Assembly: GCA_963978545.1 (NCBI GenBank)
Contig: OZ021723.1
Location: forward strand, 93,664,002-93,728,001
DNA: 64,000 nt
Direction of reading: 5' to 3'
Source: Linyphia triangularis
Taxonomy: Eukaryota; Arthropoda; Arachnida; Araneae; Linyphiidae
In this document: positions 11,138-22,400 of the stretch, in pieces
Position numbering within the stretch: position 1 is the first letter of the stretch
Layout: every line of letters starts with the position of its first letter
Translations under genes and position numbers: made by a program
Notes under the pieces: generated by a model
Told to the model about the DNA's origin: nothing
The model's database searches: none
What the model saw: only the letters and a program-made list of their open reading frames with translations

Positions 11138-11496
11138 GTATTTTGGTATGCGAAACGATCCCGTGAGACCCTCCAATGGACATATCTTAAGTGTCTATAG
11201 CATTTATCTGGGTGTGTAGACCTTAGGCAAATAGATCCTTTGTATTAGCTTTCATTACAGTAGTGTTGGTTGGCACAGTATGGCCCATGTGTTGCCCTTT
11301 CGCCGTTAAACTCTTACCAACCAACAGTAGTGTTGGATAGAAGATAAAACGTCGCTTGCTAATTTTTACTTTTAATTACCCGTATGTTTACATAAGGAAA
11401 TGAAAGTATTGTTTTCAGTCAGAAAAAAATATTTTAATTAAAACTTTTTAGCAGCATTTCTACACTTTCTACAACTTTTGGAATATCCTGACTTCA

Positions 11497-11760
11497 AACT
11501 AGTGGTGTGGAACAGCGCACAACTTTCAATTACGCAATAATATTGACATTGATTTGTAATATTGACCGTTTTTATATTTTTATCATTCATTTAGAAAAAA
11601 TGATGAGTTTAGTGTTATACTTTTCAATAATTCTTATCTTATCCTTTCTTTCAAGTGAATCTAAGGAAAAAAGTTTAAGAACTCTAAATACTTATTACAA
11701 GAATGGCTGCCATCTTAAACACTGAGAATTGTCCAATAGAACGATAAGGACCTGTCAAGT
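11497..11760 (+). repeat. Signal-peptide-ORF repeat, copy A
   Basis: Starts with GGTGTGGAACAGCGCACAAC then TTTCAATTACGCAATAATAT, as in the copies at 18784, 50888 and 60194. It contains the short ORF at 11600-11725 and then loses similarity. The 3' terminal palindrome of the family is absent here. Confidence 0.65.
11600..11725 (+). CDS. Short signal-peptide-like ORF in repeat copy A
   Basis: ATGATG starts a 41-codon frame. A hydrophobic core (YFSIILILSFL) is followed by an acidic/basic stretch (SSESKEKS) and ends at TGA. The core matches the frames in the repeat copies at 18947, 50984 and 60420. It could be a true secreted micropeptide, a captured first exon, or a chance frame kept by common descent. 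No function is assigned. Confidence 0.3.
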   Translation: MMSLVLYFSIILILSFLSSESKEKSLRTLNTYYKNGCHLKH

Positions 11761-12164
11761 ACTGTAGCTCTTCATAAATAATAAAATGTTTTATGTTTCA
11801 TAGCACAATATCACTTTGCAAAGTTTTTCTTGATTATGCATCTGAAATATCTTTTTGCTATAGTACAAGAGGTATAGGCAAAAAATAGGCTATAGGTGGA
11901 ACTAATTCCCACAGAAGCGGTGATTGAATTTTTTAGTTCATTGATGATAACTTTTTTACATACTAAAAGTCTAGAAAAATCTAAGCGTGCAAAATGCGTT
12001 TTTTGGCCGCTATCTAGGATTTTTTTTAAAAAATCGTAAAAAATTGTGAGTGATATCAAATTACGGACAATTTTATACTCAAAAATATTATGATTTTGGT
12101 TTTAAAAAGTAAAAATAATTGACGAAGTAGAGGGTAAAACACTAAAAGCTTATGAAGTGTTAAA

Positions 12165-13140
12165 ATTCATTTTTATCAATAGAAAAACAGCTTCATAATA
12201 CGAATGCATCACGTATTTGATCAATATCTTTCATTTTACCTAAGAGAATAGCTATATCTATTAGTATTCTTCTGAAATATTTTCTTTCAGTGCACTATTT
12301 GTGCAATCTCTACCAGAACAGTTACAACATATCACGGTACATTCCACGCCATAGCGTCGACATGTACATCTACAACTACCACACGGCTCATTTGTATCTG
12401 TTTTACAGTTGCAGCGGATCATATTCAACATTAACTCTAGTGCAGAGCTCATTTACATGCTATGGGCTGTAGTTGGTCTTCATAGTTTTCCAACAAAAAC
12501 ATTGTAAATGTACGCGTAGGAGATGAACAACAACATCTTCTGATGTAGGTGGCAGTCTTGCAATATTAAATTCACTTTCTACCGTACAATGATATCAATG
12601 CTTTGGTACCAATATCTGTGAGTTCTTTTCTGTTAGCATTTTCTGATCCAAACAGAGTAGCACAAATTTTAAAGTCCTAAAATTTCTAAAAATGTCTATA
12701 TGCTGCCAATTTACTTTTACCAAATAAAGAGCTTGTGGAATCGCATCCGGTTAAAGCATGTGAAAAGGGAATAATTTTGCATCCTTATCGCCAAGCACAT
12801 GTTGCACTGATTTAATATTAAATTTTATTATAGCTGGAAATAGAAGACTACAAACAAATATTTTTTGTATCATGGTAAATCAAAAGTACAAAGATATCGG
12901 TGTGCTCAACAACAATTGTTACATGTATTTTTTCTGCTAAGGTTAGTGCTGCTTTCACTATAACTGTGTCAGCATCATCTGTAACATGAATCACAGTGTG
13001 GCCATTCTCTTCCAAGTGTTTTCCAAGCATGGTTATAGAGGATTGTTTATTTTTTTTTTATTACAAAGAAAGAGTTCTTTGCCAATAAGAAGAGGAGAGG
13101 TCTCGGTAAATTTCACTGTTACTGATGATTGTTTTGTGCA
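12165..13140 (-). pseudogene. PIN-like/CXC-domain transposon-associated protein, relic arm 1
   Basis: On the minus strand the order is: LGKHLEENGHTVIHVTDDAD and AEKIHVTIVVEHTDIFVLL (13030-12850; the DxD/TDIFVLL pattern of a PIN-like nuclease fold), then TGCDSTSSLFGK-like sequence (about 12760-12720), ARLPPTSEDVVVHLLRVH (about 12560-12500), and a cysteine-rich block at 12450-12290 (CNCKTDTNEPCGSCRCTCRR, CTVICCNCSGRDC) resembling a Tesmin/TSO1 CXC domain. I recall this domain order from uncharacterised multicopy proteins in arthropods and cnidarians. Stops and frameshifts separate the blocks, so it is a pseudogene. It faces a second copy at 13258-15835. Confidence 0.65.
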
Positions 13141-13793
13141 TATTTGATGCTCTACATTCTTTGTACTGGAAATGACATAGCCATCAAATACTATCGTCAC
13201 AACTTGGTATTGCTTAGCAATATGACTGCTGTATAGTTGTAATACATCTGAAAATTTTCCAGTTTTTGATCATGGTACAGTGACATTTACTGAGATCTCT
13301 CTACTTCTTATTGGCAAAGGACCCTATCTTTTTAATAAAAAAAAACCCCAGTCCTTTATAATCGTGCTTGGAAAAAACTTGAAAGAAAATGGCCACACTG
13401 TGATTCATACAACAGGTGATGCTGACACAGTTATAATGAAAACAGCACTGACTTTAGCAGAAAAAATACATGTAACAGTTGTTGCTGAGGACACCGATAT
13501 CTTTGTACTTTTGATTTACCATAATACACAAAATATTTATTTGCAGTCTTCTACTTCTAGCGGTAAAAAACGTAATATTAAATCGGTGCAACATGAGCTT
13601 GGCGATAAGGGATGCAAAATTATTCGCTTTTCACATGCTTTAACCGGTTTTGATTCCACAAGCTCTTTATTTGGTAAAAGACAGTTTTGGAAATGTAAGG
13701 ACATTTTACATTTATGTTAACCTGTTTCGATCAGAAAATGCTAACAGTAAAGAACTCACAGATATTGAACCCAAAAAAAGAATCAGAACGATG

Positions 13794-14527
13794 GCTGTAT
13801 CTTTTGTTCTAATTGTTGAAACAACAAACAAAAGGTACCGTTGTAAATCGTGGAAGGTTTTTAATAATTGTATGTAGTTTTTTTTTATCATGAGGGGTCA
13901 TCTACATATTAAAACAGAACCAAACTTTAAAAAGTTCAATAGCAACCTCATAATATTATCCCATATTTGGATTCAGCATTTAAAAAAATGTCAAAATACA
14001 AAAATTCGTAATTTTCTAATGAATGGTTTGTAATTTAAATGATAAAAAAAAAATGATAAATTAATGTTAAATAAAAAAGTTGGTTTTTTGGCCATAAATA
14101 CTTAAATAATTAATATATTTAAGTAATTTTTTTTTCTTCAAAAGATAGTTTGTAAATGATCAAATATAAATAGCAAGCAACTTTTGCATCAATTTCTTTT
14201 TTAATAAATAATTATTAATTAATAAAACAATTTTAATTTTTTTTTTTTAATAGAAACATATATTTTTTTTGCTTTCATTAGATTCACCATGGTCTGAAAC
14301 CCCACCACAATTTTTTCTTTTCATTTTGACTTTTAGTTCTCGATTTCTTAGCGAAAATGTAAAAAACGCTCACTTTAAGGGACCGTATAGTAGACGACTT
14401 TTGAAAACTATCAAAGATTAATTCAAGGTAAACTAGAGGTGTGGAAAATCGCACAACGTTCAATTATCGTAAAATAGGGTGAATAGGAACAGCGGGGTGA
14501 ATCGGAATAGAATTTCTTGAGATTACA

Positions 14528-14608
<81 letters not shown>

Positions 14609-15525
14609 TTATACAAACAAAGCAGTTTTATTTTTTGTCTGTATATTTTTAATCTGTCTAACGTGTTTGGAATCGTGGAACATATGTTTTGTGTGGTTTT
14701 CAACAGTGTCCTTTTTTTTAAAAAAATTTACTTCCTTAAATTACATTTATTTAAAACCACATTTTTTAAGCAATTTCAATAAGTTATCCTTTAAAAATTT
14801 TACTGAATCATGTGATTTTTTCATTTTATAAATAATTTTAACGATCAAGTTATATTTGTGTTTACAGTGAAATGTTTCTGTAAAATAATCACACTTTGGT
14901 GAATACTGTTTACTAATGCCTACATTTTATATTTATTAATTTTCTAATTATCAGTAGTATACGTTATACTTCTGCAATTACAGTTTTCGATATTTTATTT
15001 ATTTCGTGTGAAGAATGCACATCTTTAACGTTGTAAATAAATTATGTTACTTTTGCGTTTACTTGCTATTTTTGTATTAATCTTAAACATCTCACTATAA
15101 ATCCAAGTAGTTTCTATGCAATTTTAGAATATTTGTATTTTATAACGTCGTGAAACGCCTCACTGACCGTTCGATTTCTCCCTCTGTGAAGTAGAACCTT
15201 AAAAATACCTTTCGTTTTATGGAAATTCTCCCTGAAGATCGGTAAAAAAAAGGGTCGAAACATTTTCGCTCATAAGTGATGTGTTTTTCAACATAATGCA
15301 TTGAAATTTGGTATATAGAGTAAATGATGTATTCTGAATCGAATGAAATGATAAAAAATAAGGGTTCGTATTGAAATTTTCGAAGATAGCGTTACTTTTA
15401 CTTAGTAAACGGTCCCTCAAGAAAAAGAAATTGCATCAGATATATAGAAAATCGTATGCAAAACATTTTGGTGCAAACCGTAAGATTCTACGATAATTAG
15501 AACCAAAGATATAGCCATCGTTCTG
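13794..15525. mobile_element. TIR DNA element inserted in relic arm 2
   Basis: The left end CAGAACGATGGCTGTATC and the right end (complement of GATATAGCCATCGTTCTG) are inverted matches over about 32 bp, continuing into GTTCTAATT. Length is about 1.73 kb. There is no convincing transposase. The interior holds a (TA)n run at 14530-14604 and a fragment of the signal-peptide repeat (14430-14480). A related end occurs alone near 22380. Confidence 0.65.
14530..14604. repeat. (TA)n microsatellite
   Basis: About 75 bases of uninterrupted TA dinucleotides. The long YI-repeat frames through it on both strands are artefacts. Confidence 0.95.
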
Positions 15526-15864
15526 TTTTTTTTTGGGGGGGGGGGTACTGTACCAAAGCATTGGTATCATTGGACGGTGGAAATCCAAAGACTGAGTCTA
15601 AATCTAAACGTACTACGATATAATCTCTACTTGAAAAAAAAATCACTACTGCTGTACGTGTTGACGCTATGGCGTGGAATGTACCGAGATATGTTTTAAC
15701 TATTCTGGTAGAGATTGCACAAAGTGTAAACTGAAAGAAAGTATTTCATAAGAATACTAATAGATATAGCTTTTATCTCATGTAAGATGAAAGATATTTA
15801 TGAAATACATGATGCATTCGTATTATAAAACTTTACTTTCGTATATATTCGTATTACTAAGCCA

Positions 15865-15910
15865 TACTTTCATTACCTTATGTATAATACATATGGGTAA
15901 TTGAAAGTAA
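15865..15910. repeat. 3' terminal palindrome of the signal-peptide repeat, isolated
   Basis: ACTTTCATTACCTTATGTAT followed by ATACATATGGGTAATTGAAAG. The same near-palindrome closes the repeat copies at 19410-19449, 52490-52527 and 61388-61430. Confidence 0.6.
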
Positions 15911-16170
15911 AAAGTTAAACATATTCACTAGAAATTAAAAGTATATTAATCAACAAATCATAAACTAATATGTAAATTGCAATTTAAAGCAATTAATTTT
16001 TTAACAGTGATATCCGAGCCACTTAACTTGCCAAAGCGTCAGGAGCCATTTCTGTTACGGAAACTGTTTAGATACGTCAAAAATGTATGTGTCAACTGTT
16101 TTGGCTATTGAAAAATGAAAGTTTCATAAACCGACACACAAAAGACTATAAAAGTTTTCTTGTTACCATT

Positions 16171-16176
16171 TTTATT
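16171..16176 (-). promoter_or_regulatory. Polyadenylation signal of the DEG/ENaC gene
   Basis: AATAAA on the minus strand (TTTATT on +), about 50 bases beyond the stop codon at 16227-16229. Position and sequence fit a short 3' UTR. Confidence 0.7.
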
Positions 16177-16226
16177 CAACCGAATAGAAAATAATACAGC
16201 ACGGAATCATATCTGTTAAAACAAAG

Positions 16227-16439
16227 TCACTTGAAGTGTCGTCTCTTCTTGAAGTTCCTCATTCCTTGCTTCTTGCTGGTGTTCCTAAACAACTTCTTAA
16301 ACTCTGACGCCCTTTGGTGCTTTCGGAAAGCGAACCTGGCCGTGCACAGAAGAATCTCGATCAGTTCGTAGACGGTGAGGAGAGAAAATCCGAGCCACAC
16401 TCCGCTGTAGCCACCTAAATAGCTGAACAATTCCATCGT
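16227..16439 (-). CDS. DEG/ENaC exon 12: TM2 and C-terminus
   Basis: 213 bases including the stop at 16227-16229, acceptor TTATTTTCAG|ACGATG. It encodes YLGGYSGVWLGFSLLTVYEL: the GG pair, then the G-x-S filter as GFS (residues 485-487) in TM2. A strongly basic tail of about 40 residues (KKLFRNTSKKQG, FKKRRHFK) follows. The join to exon 11 is exactly as in other family members. Confidence 0.93.
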   Translation of the reverse strand, partial: TMELFSYLGGYSGVWLGFSLLTVYELIEILLCTARFAFRKHQRASEFKKLFRNTSKKQGMRNFKKRRHFK

Positions 16440-19400
16440 CTGAAAATAACACGGGTCAAACGAATATCAAGGTGAGTGGTTCCTTCCTTTTGCACACGCT
16501 GTTATTTTAATGACAAGGTATTTTTAAAATGAAAATGAAAGTAATGGTAGGAAATTTATCGCTGTCTATATCATAATGGCTAAGTTTAGAAGTTTTTCTC
16601 CTTATTCTACTCAGACCGAAAGCAAAAGATTTCAGAGAGCTTTAAAGTCAGAAATAATGCTTCAAAATGTATCAAAAACTCGATAATAGCGTGTGATATA
16701 TTAAATTTTATATTTGAAATCCTTACCACTAATACATATGCAGTGGCTGCATCCGGTTTTGTCTCTTTTAATGTTCATTTATAATAGATTGACATTAAAT
16801 GAAAGCAATTTATGTCATTTCATTAAGTGATTTTTTTCGTACCTACTCACCAAATTTCTAGGTTTTATACCAAGTAGTTTCTAAATGCACTGACCTAGAA
16901 GATTGTAGCATGGTCCTTACTAGAACTTCCTATTAAACTGAGCTACATTGCTAGAGTTATAGATGGAAAAAAAAATAGTAATGGTCTAAATTTTGAAGGC
17001 TTATTTTAGAAGAGAATTTGTTCTCTGTAATATGGCATTAGGGAAGACTGATAATCACTGGAACATGCTTATTCGCTAATCTCTTCAATGGACCCATAAT
17101 AATTGGTGGGGATTCGTGTTTTCTGTAATGCTCAACTGAGAACAAAAATGATTGTGGAATATTTTCTATTTCTATCCGCATATTGATTCAAGTGTTATCA
17201 GCATATATTGGCAAAGTTCAACTTGACCGATTACTAGCACGAAGAAACGGCGTATAATTATACGTCTTTATTTCTTAATAGTTTTTAAATTTGATTTAAT
17301 CGTAAATGGATGATTCCCGCATTTTTTTTTTAATTATTATTATTATTTAATTCTAAATGTTTCGTAAAAGCCATAAAAAAAAAAATTTCTGCTCAGTGTG
17401 CTTTTTTTTTTTTTTTTTTTTTAATTTGCAATTAAAGTTTTCCAGTTACACGTTGGCGAGATAACGATTTATTCGGCTTGAATTGAATGTGACGTCAAGG
17501 CTTCCCAAACATCATGCAGCAGCGGAAACCAGTTTTGCAAGTTTCTCGCAATTTGCGCAAACCTGTACGTGAAATAGCAATGGTCTACCAGCACCACCTG
17601 TTTCAACACCAACTATTTAGCAGAAACCTCACGATAACCATAGAAACAGAATGAACCCTTGACGTCACAGATTTTGTTGTGTGTTTTGATCTGACTGGTT
17701 TTGGCTCTGTTTGAGGCATTTTCTTTTCTTAATATTTGAATAGCTAATTTTTTTAAAGAACTTTTGTTTCAATATTTGGATTCAGAGAGAAATTCTTCAC
17801 AAATATAAACTAGCTTCTCTCGCTCTACCTCTCTCTACCACTCTTTCTACCATACTTTCACTCTACCTCCATTCCTACCTACCATTCTCTCACTATACCA
17901 CTTCTCTACCTCTCTCACTACTATTCTCTCACTCTACCATTCTACCTGTCTCTCTTCCACTCTACCTCTCTCTCTACCACTCCACCACTCTACCTCTTTC
18001 TCTACCACTCCACCACTCTACCTCTATCTTGCTACCACTCTACCGCCCTTTATACCTCTCTACCATACTCTACTATTTACTCTGCTCTACCTCTCTACTC
18101 TAAGTCTCTCTCTGTCTCTCTCTACCACTCTACCACTCTTTCACTACCCCTCTACATATCTTTTTCTACCACTCTACATCTCTCTCTACCTCTCTCTCTA
18201 CCACTCTACCTCTTTCTCGCTACCACTCTACCTCTCTCTCGCTACCACTCTACCTCTCTCCCTACTACTCTACCTCTCTATCAATCTACTCCACCACTCT
18301 ACTCAGGGACGACGCGAACGGGGGGCGAAGGGAGCGTCTCGCCCTCCCAAAGTTTTAGAAAGTTGAATAGTCGGCAAATTTTCGAAATTTTATGAAGCCA
18401 TTTTTTTTATTTTTTTTAAAGTCGATCCACAATAAAATCTTATTGAATAATAAAAAAAATAAAAAATGCTGAACAAAAATATTAAAAATACCGACCCGAG
18501 TTTGACGAATCGGCATTTTTACACTAGAAATCTATTTATAAGGGAATCGGTGTCTTTTTCCCAGCCTACATTGATGGACTGCGTACACAAATATAATAGG
18601 TACCTTGCGACCACAAATCATAGATATCTTTATTATCTCACCTTTTTAGAAAGGCGGCTCGCCAAATTTCCAAAATTTCATCAATTCTTTTAAAAATGCC
18701 TAGTGTTAGTGATGGATGTTTTAAAACATGTTGAATAGAAAAAATAAGTAAGTCTCCAATTCATAACCTGGAAACAAATCCTAGGGGTGTGGAACATCGC
18801 ACAACTTTCAACTACACTATAATACTGACGTGGATTTGTGTCATTTACCGTTTCCATATTTCCATCCTTCATTTAGCAAAAGTGGCCAGTTTGGCGATAT
18901 TTTTTGCGGTAATTCTTGCATGAGTCTTTAAAAAAAATCCGCCAAAGTGATGATTTCGGCGATATACTTTTCGATAATTCTTATGTTATCCATTCTTGTA
19001 ATTGAAACTGAGGAGATAAGAAGAAAAACGATCGTTGATGAGGTATGCTCAAGGAAAGAGAACTCAGTGTTAATGACATACGTATTTCAACTTTGTACGC
19101 CATTCAAGCATTTTCATGGGAATTTCGGAGGTGGAGGAGTGTAGAACACATTAAGAAACATTACCACAGCGATTTTTAACAAAACCCTTGGAGCTGTTTT
19201 TTGCAGTTACTGAAAAACATGATATTTTCAACTGGTAGGTCACTGTGCCATCACTAACCCGCACACCAAATTTGAACACCGTAGATCAATTTGTTCGCAA
19301 GTTATGCTGACCAAGTTATAATGACACACATACAGACATTTTTTCTTGATCACTTTTTTGAAATCAGGACATCGAATTTCCCCCCCCCCCCTTATTGACC

Positions 19401-22400
19401 GAATACTACACTTTCATTACCATATGTATACATATGTGTAATTGAAAGCAATATTAATGATATGCAAACATAAAAGGTACTTACACAAACTTATAGCAAT
19501 ACAGCACATACAAACTTATGCACTGATCAAAATCGAAAACAAATAAAAATGATTATTAGTAGTAAATAAATAGATTAAATAAAATAGGTTTTAGAAATAT
19601 TTACAATCTCACAATGTGATTATCAAAAGAACTAGCAACACCATTTATTGTTTTGTTTTGTTTTGAAACCACCGACTGTCTATTTCTGCACTTATAAAGT
19701 GCTTAACACAGCCAAATACGTCTCGTAATTTTGAGCATCTAGAAGAATACTAGATCGAAATCTTCTAGTGTAAACCCCTCTCTCCGACCCCACCACACCA
19801 ACGAGAGGACATTGAGGCCACGACAGATTTAATGTGCACCAGCCCCCATTAGGTACACACTGATATTTGGCGGACCGAGGACAGAACCCACAACCCTCTG
19901 GTTATGAGCTCGATACTCTACCTCTAGGTTATCGGGAGCCCAACACCATTTATTCATTAGTAGAGGCCATATAAACAAAAATCTCAATGTTGCCATTTTT
20001 AAACCTAAATCCCGTCCCAATGATATTATGCATGTAATTGAATATTAAAAAATAAAAACTACATTGACTTTCAAAAATCACTAATGATCATTTGGTAGGC
20101 ATACTTGAAAACCCAAGCTGTGAAAATTTCAGGGATTTTCTCCGAAAATTAGAAAAAGGAATTCTATAAATTACAGCACGACCATAATAGTAATAGCATT
20201 ATGATCGAACTTTAAAAATTAATTTAAAAAAAAAATAAATTTAGTAAAAAAGTAGTTTCTAAATGCACTGGATGAGAAGACTGTAACATAGCGAGTATAG
20301 AGAATGATCCTTATTAGGACTTCCTCAGAATTGGAAGATTTCAGAGAATTGGAAGCAACGGCAATTATTAAAATATTATTAAAAAAAAAACGAATTCACA
20401 CGTTACAAGTATAGAGCCAAAGCTTCCTTAATCAGTATATAGAACGAAGATTTGACCGAAATTGTGTATTAATAAGTGTTCTTCTTCTTCTTCTTCAAAA
20501 AAAAAAAAAAAAAAAAATTAATGCGTAATTATGGAACTTAAAAGTAACTTACATCATATTTTGGCATGTGTCGAAATATCTTATGTTCCAAAGTTGTAAA
20601 ATATACCTTTACAATGGCCAAGTTGTTCCTGCAGAATAATAAAAAATGACATTCATTTTGTCAATTCATTCCATAATTACCAAAATATTTCATTAAAATT
20701 CAACTACTTAAATGGCATGATAATCCAAAGGTAACAGCACATTTGAAAATAAACGATTTGTACCAGAACGCTAAAAAAAATCAGGCACTTTTTTTGCAGA
20801 TACATACAGCGCCATCTGATAATCAAAACACTAACTGCTGTTTTCTTAGAGAGAAAAAATCTCTGATCTTTTCGGGGAGTCAGCATGAAAACTGATTCAT
20901 TCCAACTCAAATTTACATGAATTTGTTTTATCAAAATTTTCTATTACTTTTGAATAACTATATATTACATTTTAATTTATCTGTCCAAATTTTTTGCTGA
21001 ATTATAAATACTCAAAAAAATTAAACAATAAGAATTTACATCACTGAGACCAGTTCTTACATTTTTTCTTCCCAAGTTCTATTAAATGAAGAATGAATGT
21101 GAAGGTCATGCTAAAAAAAAAAAAAAAAAATGAAAATTAGTTGGAAATAATAGTTATTGCTATGCATATTAAAATGATAGAAGTGAATGCATGTAATATA
21201 AATTCATTTTTACGTCATTTAAATTATACATAACCCTAAAATAACTTTCACGTTACTTTTTGCCTGTTCACATTTTGTGCTACCACTTTTAATTTTTAAA
21301 ATACTAAAAAGATTTTCTTGTAAATTGCAGAGTTTGTATAATGAGCACTAAATCTACATTATTTTTGGTCACATTATCTGTAAAAGTTCAAAGTTTAACA
21401 TACATTTACTAGTGAACAATACATTTCTCATTGTTCTACACTAATTTCATAACAACCAACAATATAAGTGATTTAAAATGTTTTGCGTGCCTTTATGTTT
21501 GAACGGTTTCAACTTTTAAAAAGAGATTTGTAAGTAATATAATATCTCTTTATCTTTTGGGACTCATCAGCAAAAAATAGTTTACGAAATAACATAATGT
21601 AAATCCTGAGAAAGATTTCTTGCTGTTATTAAAACGCAATTTATTAAGCATTTTGTATAATTTGGTACCTACACTAAGGAATCCTTGCAAGAAATATTTG
21701 GCATTACATTAAAAGTTATTTGGAAGGTTGTTTTGGTTGTTACATTGAAAGTATTTTAATATTTTATTTAAGTTTTTAGGAAAAATGCACTCAATACATT
21801 TTTAAGGCAGAGGGTTAAGGTTAGGTTAAGGAAGGTATTATGATAGATATGAGAGCTGCTTAAAAAAAACACCTTATTTCTGAAGACGATATTTGTTTAT
21901 CCATAAATGGCCTCCCCCCCCCCCCTTACGCCCTTTGCCCATATTCTTCTTCAAAACAAGAAATGTTAAAAGACTAGTACATAAATTGTAGTCAATTTTT
22001 TTTAAATACCTTCCTTGCCGTCTTCCTTTACGTTCAACAAGCGCCTTACAAAACAATACAACAATTAAAATGTAAGACTTCATTTCATAGCACAAGTATT
22101 TAAAGGAATTGACTGGTAGGAACATTACCATTTCTTTTGTGGACAACACGTTGCTGCCGACAGTTACATCAAAGAGTGTATCTCTAGAAGTGAAAGGGAA
22201 GGGAAAAAAAGACAATTTAGCATTACCAACAGAAGGCACTTCTGAAGACAAAATTAACATAAGTTTTTGGTAATGGTAAATACTTTTCAGAATTAGAATG
22301 ATTTAAAAAAGAAATTCAGTTATTTTTTAAAACCTTCTTTAAAAGAAGTTCATCCAAATCGTGTCAAGCAAAAAAAAAATATGAACGATGGCTATATCTT

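Larger units (their letters stand above)
13258..15835 (+). pseudogene. PIN-like/CXC-domain protein, relic arm 2, split by a TIR element
   Basis: This is the mirror copy of arm 1. The open part at 13280-13720 reads TFTEISLLLIGKGP, LGKNLKENGHTVIH, VVAEDTDIFVLLIYH, HELGDKGCKIIRFSHALTGF and STSSLFGK. It keeps the acidic residues (DAD, EDTD, GFD) that would line a PIN-like active site, and is more intact than arm 1. Homology stops at about 13767 and resumes at 15551 (GTACCAAAGCATTGG). It then runs through the start of the CXC region (15660-15730, CGCTATGGCGTGGAATGTAC) to 15835. The gap is filled by the TIR element at 13794-15525. The CXC frame is damaged. Confidence 0.65.

Noticed and set aside
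14464..14831. Open frames with long YI repeats on both strands
   Set aside because: Direct translation of the (TA)n microsatellite.
22047..22100. A frame on the minus strand starting MKSYILIVVLFC that looks like a signal peptide
   Set aside because: It lies in the 84-base intron between channel exons 9 and 10; phase and family comparison explain the flanking coding sequence better.
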